Of a DNA stretch of 60,000 nt, positions 45,577 through 57,500 are shown piece after piece. Under the pieces are notes generated by a model. The model saw only the letters and a program-made list of their open reading frames with translations, made no database searches and was not told the DNA's origin. The DNA comes from Cryptomeria japonica (taxonomy: Eukaryota; Streptophyta; Pinopsida; Cupressales; Cupressaceae), in the NCBI RefSeq assembly GCF_030272615.1, contig NC_081405.1, positions 23,391,772-23,451,771 of the forward strand, read 5' to 3'. A program made the translations under genes and the position numbers. Numbering within the stretch: position 1 is the stretch's first letter; each line of letters starts with the position of its first letter.

Positions 45577-46479
45577 AAGAAAGCTCCTTGTGACACTTGT
45601 CAATCTTTTATTTGCTCTTGTTGGATAACTATTGTAAACCCTATTAAGGGTGTATGTGTTTTGATCTCAGTCATTGATCTCTATTTGATTTGGGCCTTTC
45701 ACTCATTTTCAAAACTCTATATATATATCCCTCTTCTCTCATTTGTATGGGAGAGATTGGTGAAATTGTTGCTTAAGATTACTAAGATAATAAAATTCAT
45801 TTGCATTGCTTTTAATTTCTATGTTATCTTGTGGTTGCATGGTTTCATATTTTGTTCAACATAAAATAGAATTTGCTTAATAAGTTGTTAAATGAATGCA
45901 AGATTTGATAGTATTGGTTGGTGAAATCATTGCTCATACTTTTAATGAAGAGATGATTTTTGTTCATTATGCAACTTGAACATATTTTGTGGATGTTTAA
46001 CCTCTACTTTGAATAAATATTGTTCATTTTGATGGTATTATTCATAGTATGAAAATTATAAGCGCAACCCTTGAAGATTCCACCCACTTTGTCTAGTTGT
46101 TTAAGTTGGCGAACCAAAGCATGGTTTAGATTCACCTAATCACTACCATCTCTTAAATTCCTAGGAGTAGTATAGAATTCCTAAAACCCTTTCCCTTTTA
46201 CCTTTTGTTAAGTCTAAATGGAGAAAATCCCCAAAACAAAGCAAAAAGTTTTCATTATGACTGAAATCCGCAAGTCCCCCTTGGAGTACCAACATACATA
46301 ACCAAATGAGCTATATTCAACACTAAAGTTGCTAGATCACAATGTAAACATTGGAATCACCATATGATCTTCTTTGCAATCTTAGCATACGGGGTGATTT
46401 TATGTAAGAGAGGATAAAGTGTCTTTTGGGCATCTTTATTTTGTGTTCAATGTGTCATAAAACACGCACCAACAAGACC

Positions 46480-48063
46480 TTGTATTGTTCTAGCTTAAAG
46501 AAGAACAGGCAAGTGAATCTGTATCTGACCATCAAATCAAATGTGAGTTACTTGTCTTTCACTTCATATCAATGGTTCCTCCAATCTCTCCTTGGGAGCT
46601 TGTAGAGTCAACTCTTCCAATGTGTTTGGAGGGGTCCAGCTCTGGAAGTATCATCAATGGTCTAGGTAGCCATAAAAACAATAGTATTGGTCATGCTAAG
46701 TAGAGAGTAGAGGACTTGGTAATAATCGACATGTATGGAATGAAGTGGGTAAGAAGGGTCTAATCATGTGAATAGAGGGGAGAGATGGAAGCATGCTAAG
46801 TAGAGTGTAAAGCTAGGAGATGCGGACATAAAGATGTTTCAGTAGGGGTAGTAGGTAAGGATGATGAATCATAGGGAAACAAAGGCACGTTGGATGAGTG
46901 TAAAGTGACATTGAGGCAAATGTAAGTTTATCATTGGGAGTTATAGGATAGTTTAGATTATGTGAGAAGGGAAGACGAGTGGCTCTAGAAGAGGGAATAA
47001 TGTATTAATAGGGAGAGGCTTAGGAAAAGGGGAAGCATTGATGATATGTGAAGAAATGTTAAGTGGGTCATTCCTTGGATCCTTTATAGGAATTGTGATA
47101 GAAGATTGCAAAGGAAGGACAATGTCATATTCAAGGGGGTAAAACAAAAATGGACAAGTAGGAGAGGGAGAATGATCATTGGTTGGTTTAGGAATTATAT
47201 CATTACTTGAAGAAGCACAAGTTATGTTATTGAAAGAAGTAGGAGAATTCATTGTTGTAGAAATATGAGCAACAATGGTATTAGGGTAATAGTGTTTGTA
47301 TACGGTGAAAATGATGATGATAAACTATTGTAAAACCATAAAAGATCCAACCACATAAAAACCTATTTGTACAATCAAGAATCCACCATACACCAATGAA
47401 GAAACTTAAGAACATGCAAATCAACAAAAAAGATGATAATACCATTCACATGCCAAGTAGCATTTGATCTTCATTGTCTCCTATCTCCATCGATCTTGCT
47501 TATTATGGTTGTTCTTAGATTTTGTATGTGCACAAGAGCTCAACAAACAACATAATTATGGTTGTGTAGAGTTGCTTGATCACAATTAAGCTAGATTGCA
47601 TATGTCATTAGGGTTGATAAGGATGAAAGTATCACCTTATATAGAGAACACCTTAGAAAATGAACAGATAAGATTAAGAGGTGAAAGGATAAATAATCAA
47701 CTAAGATTACAAGGTAGGTAGGAAAAATAATATAATATGAAGGGGGTAGTTAGAGAAAAATTAAAAGATAAATGATAAGTGTCATGGAGGGAAAAAACTA
47801 ATGAATTAATTAATTAAATAAAGATATATTTAATTAATAGAGGAAGTGGGATCAATTAAATAAATAAAATATTTATTTCATTTAGGGAAATAATAGTTTA
47901 AATAAATAAAAAATATTTATTTAAATAGGGAAAATCTAGAAAAGGATAAATGAATTAATTAAATAGATAAAAATTTATTTAATTAATAGAAGGCTTAGGA
48001 TAAAATAATTAAATAAATAAAATATTTATTTAATTAGGACAAGACAACTTTAGGTGTCTACAT
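46480..48063 (-). mobile_element. Probable minus-strand LTR with AT palindrome array
   Basis: On the minus strand TGTAGACACC at 48063 starts an LTR-like segment, preceded by the purine-rich AAAGAGAGGCAAA. It contains an AT-palindrome array and then CTCTATATAAGGTG (about 47646-47633). The 3' end and target duplication are not resolved. Small minus-strand reading frames at 46953-47252 are S/P/I-rich and unrecognised. Confidence 0.4.
47806..48040. repeat. AT-rich palindromic tandem array
   Basis: AATTAAATAAATAAAATATT followed by TATTTAATT, near-perfectly self-complementary, recurs in five versions near 47808, 47852, 47893, 47952 and 48003 (spacing about 41-59 bp). Confidence 0.85.
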
Positions 48064-48716
48064 TTGCCTCTCTTTGAGACAATGTAGCTTGTCACGTTGG
48101 CTCAAAGAAGATAAGATAAACTGATACAAAGTTGCCCCAGGACGAGAATTATATGCCCCCTCGAGAGATTGGATGAAAAATGTTGAAAATAATCGGACAC
48201 AATCTCTCAATAAGAAAGAAAGGCTAAAAAGGCTAAGGAGAGAGTGACTAAGTCGCGCGGGTTAAAAATTGACTCAAGAGGGATCAATGGGTAACAAGAG
48301 ACTGACACGATGTGCTAGGGTTACACAACCTATATATACAAGCCATGAGGGAAACATCCTCATTTGCATCCACAACCTGCTTGTAGAGAAATCAGAGCAA
48401 AGCAAAGCACTAAGAGAGCTTAGAGAGTAGTCAACAATCGAGGAGAGATGGCAGTTAGATTGCATCGATTCGAGAACATCCGACGGTTCGAGCGGCTAGA
48501 GGACATGGGTGAGCCAATATGTAACAAACTTGCTCATTAATTTTGCATTTATGACACATTTATTAGGCTAGGAAGGTAGATAAACAAAAAAACACAGAAT
48601 CAGGTTTTAAGCTTAGAAACGTGTATGGGTAGTTTTAGGGCATGTTCACGATGCGTAGGCGTGTATGTGTCAATATGCATGATGAAAGAATAAGGATCCG
48701 GTCAACTACTGATAGC
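48064..48716. other. Unassigned segment with TATA-like site
   Basis: TATATATA at 48331 lies about 118 bp ahead of an ATG at 48448. That ATG opens 21 codons and then a donor-like GGGTGAGCC. This could be a promoter and first exon of an element or gene, but nothing downstream supports either. Confidence 0.3.
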
Positions 48717-48740
48717 GGGGGGGGCGGGGGGGGGGGGGGG
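48717..48740 (+). repeat. Poly-G tract with G-quadruplex potential
   Basis: 24 bases, all G except one C at 48725, directly followed by TGAATCC. It could be the purine tract and LTR start of an old element. Confidence 0.8.
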
Positions 48741-49082
48741 TGAATCCGTAGATAGAAAACTGATATAAGCTTTTACCAATCTCAAAGTCAACCTCTCAAA
48801 GTAAACTCAAAACTGACAAGTTAAACCACTAAACTACAAATGCAATATCACTATCAAGATAAATTGGTTGACTGTTAAAACAAAATAACAGTAAACAACT
48901 TGAAACTCACAAACATCCAAATACTTTACTGACATAAGTAAAACCTCATTTCATATTGCTACCGGTTATCATAACATATCAGAGTGGATTAAGCAGTTAA
49001 GCAATTCAACCATAGTAAACATAACCACAAAAAATTCACCACTTGACACAATATTTTTGACGTGGAAACCCAAATGGGAAAA
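48741..49082. other. Probable old LTR fragment
   Basis: It begins TGAATCCG after the G tract and contains GACGTGGAAACCCAAATGGG (49059-49078), a phrase I associate with plant retroelement LTRs. No gene. Confidence 0.35.
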
Positions 49083-49601
49083 TGTTAGAACATAATGTTA
49101 TTAGGGATCACATCCTTATAACATTTATATATAATGTTCTAATATAAGGTTATAAAACCTTATATATTATATGCTTTATAAGCATATCCCATTTGAAATA
49201 ATTATAATCTAATAACTATTAGATTATCAATTATTTATAAGTGGGGGTTATTGAAAAGGTGTGACTAGTGAAGTCACCCTCCCTCCTATATTTAAGGAGG
49301 TTCTCTCTCATTCGAGAGGTGTGTGAATTTGGAGCTTTATGGTGAGTTGTATCACTATGCATATGAGGTATTATTGGCCATGTGGAAGTATTGGAGGAGT
49401 GTCCCCAGGTTCATGTCTATTTTATGATAGACTATATTTGTAAGTGTTATAATTAAATGATGATTTATGGGGTTTTTTACTCGAAAGGTTTTCCCCATGT
49501 ATATCTTGTGTAATGTGTACATTTTACATGTATGTTTCATATTTCATTTACTTTATAATCTTGTTTATAATGATTAGTATCCTAAGATCCTAATTCTCAC
49601 A
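49083..49601 (+). mobile_element. Copia-type 5' LTR
   Basis: 519 bp from TGTTAGAAC to TTCTCACA, with CTATATTTAAGG near 49291. It is directly followed by the primer-binding site. No 3' LTR is found before 52168, so the element is truncated. Confidence 0.8.
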
Positions 49602-49613
49602 TGGTATCAGAGC
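49602..49613 (+). promoter_or_regulatory. Primer-binding site of copia-type element
   Basis: TGGTATCAGAGC, zero spacing from the LTR. Confidence 0.9.
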
Positions 49614-52168
49614 GAGTTAGGCTAGTACTAATCATTTTTACAGGTTATACTAGAAGACTATAAAACTTGATGGAAAACGTATTTATGCTAAATCAACACA
49701 CATGCAAGGCCAATTGTGCTATGTATTTATTATGCCTTCTCCATTCACTTAAATTCAATTTATCAAAGCCAAGTAAGGAAATTCTAACTATTCTTTTTTA
49801 TGAAGTGATATTTTCAAAAAAATTAATGCATAAGATTGTGAAGTATAACATATATTTTAATAACATCAAATTTCAGATTCTTATTAACTCAAAATTATTC
49901 CCTTATAAGAGATGTACATAGTTACAAATTTTTTTTTGTAAAGAAAGTTGTGCTTTAGTTACTAGATCAAGTACTTTAGAAAGTTGGATGTTGTTTCTCT
50001 TTAGAGAGATATGTGAGATTATAAATTATCAAAAAAACAGCTTGATATAATGCTTAGAAACTTGAGTTTTTCATTTGTTTAACCTTAAAATTGAATTCAT
50101 GAAGTCTTTTATCAAATTTCATGTCTTTATAAAAGCCAAAAAAATGTTTTTCAACTTATAAAAAGGAATTAAAATTCATAGCTCTTGAACATGGCATTTC
50201 AAGCAAACACCATTTCACTTGCAATTTGATCACAATTGATATAAGGTCATTGTTTTTTTTTCTATGAAAAAATATGAAAAATATATATTACAATATTCAA
50301 TCAAAATTATAATTTATCTTTATTTTTAAGTTTGTTAAGTATGAACTCAATCAAACCATTATTTAAATAAGAGTCCTTAAATGAAATCTTTAAATAAATC
50401 AAATCACTTATTGAAGCCCTCCTCTCTGTCAATTTCTTATCTTCATAAAAGTTTGTACTACTCAAGGAACTAGTACTCATCCTTATAATAGTTAAAAAGG
50501 ACTCTCTTTGCAACTGATCGAATGTAAATAAGTCACGACCTTTGGCATGATATTGTTCAACGTATCAATTGATGCCTATCCAAGTAGATAATCGTTTGCC
50601 AATCAAGCACACTCTGTAGTGTGTATTATAAATTCATAAGGAAATTAAAGCAGTTAATTGAAAACATCGATTTTTTGTTCTATGTTGGTTTTGCTCATAA
50701 TGTCAAACACATGGTTCTCCTCGTAAAGACGCTCCTATAAACCAGATATTATTATCTTTAAATATGGATTGCAACCAAAGTTTTTTTTGAGATCTCAAGC
50801 AACCTTAATAACCTTAATAAACTGTTCGAGGGTTGGAGTTATTTGACCGTTTTTTATGGAATTCTTAACGGTTCTCATTATTACAATCTGTTTGGAAGTC
50901 AACCACACATAATATCTACGTGCTGGTTGTTCCTTTCAAAGACTTTTTTGATTCAAATTCCATTATAATAGGCAAAGAGACTACTTCCATAATTAAGACA
51001 CCAAGATTTTCTTCTCTTATCCCTATAACTTCCATGTTAAATTCCAGGGCTTGACACACCTCCTTACTTACATCTAAAGTATAGAAACATTTGTCCTGAA
51101 GATTGCTTACTAGTTTCCTTGTTTCCATATCATTTGATAGTGAGAGTAAATTGGGAGGATTTAGCGTATCGCCAACATCTCCATCTGGCATGTGAAGGGC
51201 CAATAAACATTGTCTATTTGAAACGAACAGCCATCCAGACAATCAACATTGATTCAGTTTGTACAGATTTTTAGACTCTTACAATTCACATGCTACTCAG
51301 GGTGGTGCTACTTCCACGGCTGGTCTTGTTGTTGGTCTTGCAAGGTCAACCGGGTAAACAACTGGAATGGTATATGGATCCACGCCTGGAAGCGGATCTG
51401 CATCTCTCACGACCCCCTCTAGCTTTATTTGACTCTGTATCTGTGCTTGCTCGAGTCGTATCCCGTGCCTTTCCTCCTGCTACCCCTATTATTGTCATGG
51501 GCATATGAAGTAATTACGCCTATATTTTATATTGAATTACAATGAGACTATTTTTTGTGGGGATCTTTTATATCAAATGACTTCTAAATATGAGTTTAAA
51601 GTTAGGGACTCAAAATGTTAATCTCAATTTGGGAAAATTTAGAAACTATTTTTATTTTCAAGGGATCAAAATACATTGGATTGTATATTTCCACCATATG
51701 GAAAAAGGAATATATGTCAGAGTAGAACTATTTTTTTCTTCTTAAGGGATTTCTTTTTCTCTTTTTTTGTGTATTCACATAACATAGATCAACCTTCTTT
51801 TGGATAACAAAAATATTTTTCATAAATGTTATGGGGTGAATTTTCTATATCGACCACATTATATACAATTATATATGTCATTAAGCATTATATATGATCC
51901 TTGAATAAATAGATCATAAAATTTTGTATTAACAGAACCCTCTAAGTTCAATCTTAATCCATACAAGAAAAGAGACACTTGCTGAAACATTTGGATGATT
52001 CTAAATAATTAATGAATCTATGCAAAGAGGTTTATATAGAAATTGGTGAACAACTAAGTGACCCATGGTAACAATATTTAAAGACATTTACTGAGAATGT
52101 ATGTTAAAAGAGTAATCCTTTTTTTTTGGCCTCACACTTGTAACTAGATATCAATAATTTCTATGTAT
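49614..52168. other. AT-rich segment, no recognised gene
   Basis: The copia-type interior carries no gag similarity that I can see. A minus-strand open frame at 50916-51242 (108 codons, beginning MSGWLFVSNRQCLLALHMPD) has ordinary protein-like composition but no family I recognise. A plus-strand 72-codon frame at 51290-51508 is also unrecognised. Otherwise AT-rich and unstructured. Confidence 0.4.
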
Positions 52169-52344
52169 CAAAGTGTAGCGTCCTAAAATTGCGACACTTG
52201 CAATTTCGACTGCATTTCGGTCTTCATGATGGTGACGCAACACAGAACCTGAATGGAGACCCCGAAACTTGCTCATGACACCAAAAACTGCATTTTCTTG
52301 CACCCTGGCCTGAATCTCCTTTGCACCCTGCTGTCCCAGGAGGT

Positions 52345-52412
52345 GGGACCAGCGCGCCCAGCGCCCTGGTCCCCCAGGACCATGGCGCCTAGCGCCCTGG
52401 TCCCTGGGTCCT
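52345..52412 (+). promoter_or_regulatory. GC-rich hairpins in U3
   Basis: GGGACCAG...CTGGTCCC flanks CGCGCCCAGCGC. A second pair is formed by CCAGGACCA and TGGTCCCTGG around TGGCGCCTAGCGCC. Both recur in the 3' LTR with substitutions in the loops. Confidence 0.7.
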
Positions 52413-52526
52413 ATTTTGGGCCCGGTCTCTTTTGGACTTCGGGTCTTTATGTTTGCAAATTGGAAAATTGTCTTTCCTGGTCGGCCTAAGGTCGGGAAAA
52501 TCAGTCTATTAGCCCTAATTGACAAG

Positions 52527-52534
52527 TATATAAA
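52527..52534 (+). promoter_or_regulatory. LTR TATA box
   Basis: TATATAAA, also at 59110-59117 in the 3' LTR. Confidence 0.75.
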
Positions 52535-53403
52535 CTACATTTTCCTCTTTCATTCGATATGATGGAAAAAGCGTGGAAATTATACTCAAGCATTCAAGCA
52601 TTCAAGCATTCCTTCAAGCAATTGATCATTTCAAGTCTCCATTCAAGGCTAAGTGTTGCATTCAAGACAAGGATTCAACCATTGAAGAGGAGATCACTTA
52701 CTACATACTACTACAACATACAACATACAACATCTATACCTTCGCACATAAGGATACAAACATCCTTACAACAAGGTATTAGTACTTGTTTTACATTACA
52801 GACATTTACATTTACAACATTGCTCATTTCTTGGTTAATTCCAAAACCGCGGTTTGACCTAAAGGCAAACCCCTAATCCCTAACCTCCCAATCGTCTTCG
52901 CTTTTCTGTGTGTAGGTTGCAGGTACGCGGCTGAAATTGAAGATCTGGAATCCTTGTGTAGAGACGAACAGATCCCCCTTCGTTTCGCGGATTTTTCGGA
53001 GGACCGTGGCGCTCGGGCGCCATCGTCTCGACAACTTTTGCTCAAATTTGCAGGACAGCGCCGTATCGACATTTTACTGCTAATTCCAGGTCCGCAACTT
53101 CATACTGTATTCCTATCTCAGTTTATAAGCGAATCTTTCTCACTTTCTATGCATTCCTAGGTTAATTCTTCTATCAACATTCTTTACAAAAGAGGGTAGC
53201 CTTGCTTTCTTAACCCTTGAAACACATTTAACATCCAATCTTGCATTGTGTGGGATTGGATCTTGTGGGTTTCAACCCCTCTTTTGAATGTAAAGTCTCT
53301 CCCCTAAGTGAAAACCATCAACCCTAGTGAATCTCCCTTCTCTCTCCTTGGAGTTGGAAGAGGGGAGAGCAACTAGGGTTCGATCGCGATTTTTCGCTTT
53401 ACA

Positions 53404-54587
53404 TTTTGGTGAACCCGACGTGAACATCCTTTCTGATTATTCATAGTTAGATCTGAAAATTGGATTCCTTGATTACATTTCCATGTTTGATCTTTTGCAA
53501 AATTTTAGAGGTTAATTGCATAAAAACCCTAAATTTCCTTTTTAAGTAATTAAACTTGTGAAATGTTTAATTATTAATGTTTGTTTCAGATCTGCCCTTC
53601 TATTACAAATTATCAATTCATATTTGTGCTTTAATTTTGAAAATTAAGTGGTTAAGTGTCAAAACCCTAATTTTTGAAACCCTCTTGATTCAACCTTTGT
53701 CCGACAATTTCACTGAGCAAAACATCTCCAAATCAGCTGTAACTTTGGATTCCGCAATAAAATCACAATATCTTTCATCCCTGAAAATTTGGAAAAAAGT
53801 TGCGAGGACCGTGTGCACTCTGAGCGCCATCGTCCCCGACATTTTTTACGAAATTTCGGGAGCGAGATCTTATTGTATTTTCCTGCTAAAATCCAGAATT
53901 TTGGCTGATTTTATCAATTTTAACACCTTCAAAATTACAGTCAAAGTTGGTCTAGGGATTGCTTGGATTAACGCTTCTAATCATTCAAAAATTGTTGAAA
54001 TTGAAATTTGTGTCAAAATTGTGTTTCTTACAGTCCTAAGTCTGAAAAGTGTGTTAACATTCATTCGAAATTTCAGTGCTTTATTCAAATTCTTACAATT
54101 TGTGACTTTTGAAATTAAGTGCTTAATTACAACAATTTTAATTTCCGCTTTCAAAATTGAATTTTGCGTGAAATTGAGTCAACTTTTAAATTTCAAAACT
54201 TGCATTGCTCTTGACATTCCCTCTAAAATCATAACATTCAAAATTTCAGTTTCCCTCTCTTTTTCAAAATTCAAATTTTTGCATTTTTCGACAATCTTGG
54301 TAGGGTTCAATTTCGAGATTGCAACTTTAATTTGGCCTATCTACAGATCGTAAAATCACTCAATTTTTTCAGATTAGCTCTAAAATCATCATAACTTTCA
54401 TCCCTGCGAATTTCGAAAAAAAGTTGCTGGGACCGTGTGCACTCCGAAGCGCCACGGTCCCTGACATTTTTTCTGAAATTTCGGGAGATTGTCCTGATTG
54501 TATTTAACAGCTTAAATCCAGAAGATTGGCTGATTTTACTGAAAATTGCTACCTCTAAATTCAAAACTTTCTCTCTCTCTCTAGTGC
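53404..54587 (+). other. Leader of the gag-pro element
   Basis: TGGTGAACCCGACGTG at 53407 is the likely primer-binding site, but I could not match it to a tRNA. Two related modules (about 53759-53925 and 54381-54545) each carry a stem-loop like that in the LTR. The leader ends TTCTCTCTCTCTCTAG at 54583, which looks like a strong splice acceptor 5 nt before the gag ATG. Confidence 0.7.
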
Positions 54588-57500
54588 ATGAGTTTTACAA
54601 CAGAAAGCCCTACTTACACTATTCCGGTTAGACGAAGCCGTAGAATTAAGTCTTTCCGAGGTTTAACTACTGAGGAGATGGAACCTAATTTGAATAGCCT
54701 TTTTAACGAGGACATGGGTAATTCCTCTAATCCTCCTAATGATGAAGAAGCTCTCCATGAGGTTTCTGAAGAACAACTTTCGAAATTGGATAACCAATTT
54801 GACGATTTTCGACAATGGATGTCTCAAGAATACCCTGATAGTCAAGCTCTTCCTTTAATTGAGGGTCTAAAACTTATGCTTCAAAGTGATAAGAATGGAA
54901 TTGATATTTTGCGTGGTATTGCACACATTGTAGATTCAAATGTGATGCCTATGAAAAGTTGTGCCGAAACCTTGGGTTATACACAACCTCCTACTCAAGT
55001 CAATCATTCTATTCCTTTGATGACTTCTATTGATAGCGTACCTACCTTTACATCAAACATAATGGCTACTTCTACACAAGACATTCCTCCTGTGATCACC
55101 AGTCATGGGGGCAATCCTTCTTCTTCAATTAACCCTCTTCCTCCATTTAATCCGACTTCTTCATTCATTCCTTCAATGAGTGTCCCTATTATATCTCCAC
55201 AAATGAACATGACACAAGGGGGCAATTCGTTTAACCATTCCATTCCTCCTTGTAGTGTTCCTCCTGTCCAATCATCTCCTATGACTAATTATCATAGAGT
55301 CCCACCACCTTACTCTTTACCTTCTTTCAATAACATAACACCTCCATCTCAATCTAACACATCTAATATGAATTCTTCGACTGAAGCGACCATTAACAAT
55401 CTTGCACAAACTGTCTCTTCTTTACAGCAACAAATTGCCTCTATGAATCAATCTAAGTTTAGTGTGCCCACATTTGATGTTGCGAGCCCACTTTCTCTTG
55501 ACATTGTTCGAGCTATCCCTCCTAAACATGTTGAAATCCCGCATTTGGAGCTTTATAATGGTAAAGGTGATCCTCTAACACATGTTAAGATTTTTCAAAC
55601 AATATGTACTGATTTTGCTTATGACCAAAGGTTGCTTGCAAAACTGTTCACTAGAACATTAAGAGACAAAGCCCTACAATGGTATTGCTCGTTGCCTTCT
55701 TATTCTATTACTTCTTTCAAACAACTTGCAAATGCTTTCATTCAACAATTTCAAAACAATATAAGTCCTGAAGTTACTTTGATTGATTTAATGCATTGTA
55801 AACAAGGTGTTAAAGAAAAAGTGACTGATTTCATTGGTAGATATAAGCATTTGTATGCTCAAATTTCTTTTCCAGTGCCTGACAATGATATTCAAAGAAT
55901 CTTTATTTCTAATTTACAAAAAGATATTCGAGACAAACTTCTGTTTTCTGAGTTTACTTCTTTCCAACAGTTGTGTGCAACTCTTCACAATTATCAACTG
56001 ACTGTGAGTCAAATGGAACAATCACATCCTATGGCTCCGAGTGATAAGGGTGATAGCAGTCAACAACCATTTGGAAAGTTTAAACCGAACAGAGATTCCA
56101 TCAAATTCAATGAAAACATCATCAACAACAATGTGAATGCAGCATCAGGTGTGCCTCCTATTTCTAAATTTTTCAAGAAAGAAAGAAAGTATACTCCTTT
56201 GAATGAATCATTGCATAGTATTATGAATAAGTTATTGGAACAAAATGTGCTTACTCTTCCTCCTATAAGGAAAATTGATCCTGCAAAGATTACTTCACCT
56301 TATTTTGATAACAAAGCTTTTTGTCAATTTCATCGTCAGCCTGGGCATGATACTGAAAAATGTTTTTCTTTAAAGGGTAAAATTCAAGATTTGATTGATA
56401 ACAATACTATTTCTGTTTTTGGAGTGAATGATAAAGGCAATATATCTGTAGCTCCTCCTAATCAAAATCTTCAGTTTTTCACTGATCCATTACCTTCTCA
56501 TACCTCTAATGCAATTGAGGCTAATGATTCCTCTCTCTCATCTGATGGTCTTGTGTCTATGACTCCGAATGTGATTAACTTTGTAGAGCAGCAAGAAAAC
56601 CCTAAAGAACCTTCCATCACATTTGATTCCAGTGAAACCATTAGGGCACCTGATGGTCCTTTATACATAGTTGCAAAAGTCAAGAATACACCTTGCCGTG
56701 GAGTGCTTATTGATCCTTCGTGCATGGTTAATGTTATTACTGAAGAATTTCTTTTTACTTTGCAATTGAATCAAGTGATTTATGACAAAATAGATGTGAT
56801 TGTGAAACTATTTGATGCATTTTCTTCTCCTGCAATTGGTTCTATTACATTGCCTATTGAGGTCCATAACAGATCCCTTGATGTGAACTTTGCTATTATT
56901 CCATCTTCCGAACAATTTCGTGTGAAGCTTGGCTATCCTTGGCTATCTTCCATGAAAGCTATTGCTTCTCCTATTCACAAGTGTTTGAAATTTCCCCATA
57001 ATGGTGAAGTTGTTACTGTCAATCATAGTCTCTTTAAACCAGCTGAAAGAACTTCTAGCGTTCCTCTTGATTACTTTTGGCCTAAACAATTCCAATCTCT
57101 TCCTCCGCGAAGTGATCATCTTTTCAAATCTTATCAAAAGTGGAAAACATATATGATCCTATCTCTAAGTGAACCTAGAACACCCAAACTTGACATTCCT
57201 ATCATTCTTGAGAAGGAAGTTCTTCCTTTGAAAGATAAAACTAATGTCTTTCCTCAAGAAGATTCCCAACCCATCCCTATGGATGTGACTATGCCTATGA
57301 TTAATAAACTTCCTAAGAGTAGACCTATACCTCCTCATCATGATGGACTTGGTCTCCTTCCTAAACCAAATATTCCTCCCTTATATGGAGCAGTTCCTCC
57401 TCCTTCCTCTTATGGAGAGAAGAGACCTTCCTCTTCTCCTATTGTTCAGCCTAAGAGACCACAACCTAAACACCCAAGTGCTAAGGATGAGAACATTCCT

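Larger units (their letters stand above)
42106..46474 (+). mobile_element. Family-T element T4 (4.4 kb)
   Basis: It starts TGTTTTGACG at 42106 (one T for G against the other heads), with the hairpin CCCCATTGCAAATGGGG at 42129-42145. It ends aaaacacgcaccaaca at 46474. The flanks are GGACC (42101-42105) and AGACC (46475-46479), one transition apart. In order it holds: the head; an array of 43/54-bp units (about 42660-43830); a decayed frame homologous to the T3 C-terminal part (44677-45576); and the family tail with AAACCCTATTAAGGG (45634), CTATATATATCCC (about 45717) and the end block. About 2.4 kb of the T3 frame is missing. Confidence 0.87.
52174..53403 (+). repeat. 5' LTR of the gag-pro element
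   Basis: 1230 bp. GC-rich inverted repeats lie in U3 (about 52345-52412), TATATAAA is at 52527, and a further GC-rich stem-loop is near 53004-53031. Confidence 0.95.

Noticed and set aside
50916-51242. 108-codon minus-strand frame as a gene
   Set aside because: Protein-like composition but no recognised family, promoter or partner exon. Kept only as a remark on that interval.
53577-54353. 258-codon open frame in the gag-pro leader
   Set aside because: T-rich, I/F/L/K-dominated composition with no domain. It runs through one leader stem-loop module and overlaps what looks like non-coding leader. A regulatory upstream frame cannot be excluded.
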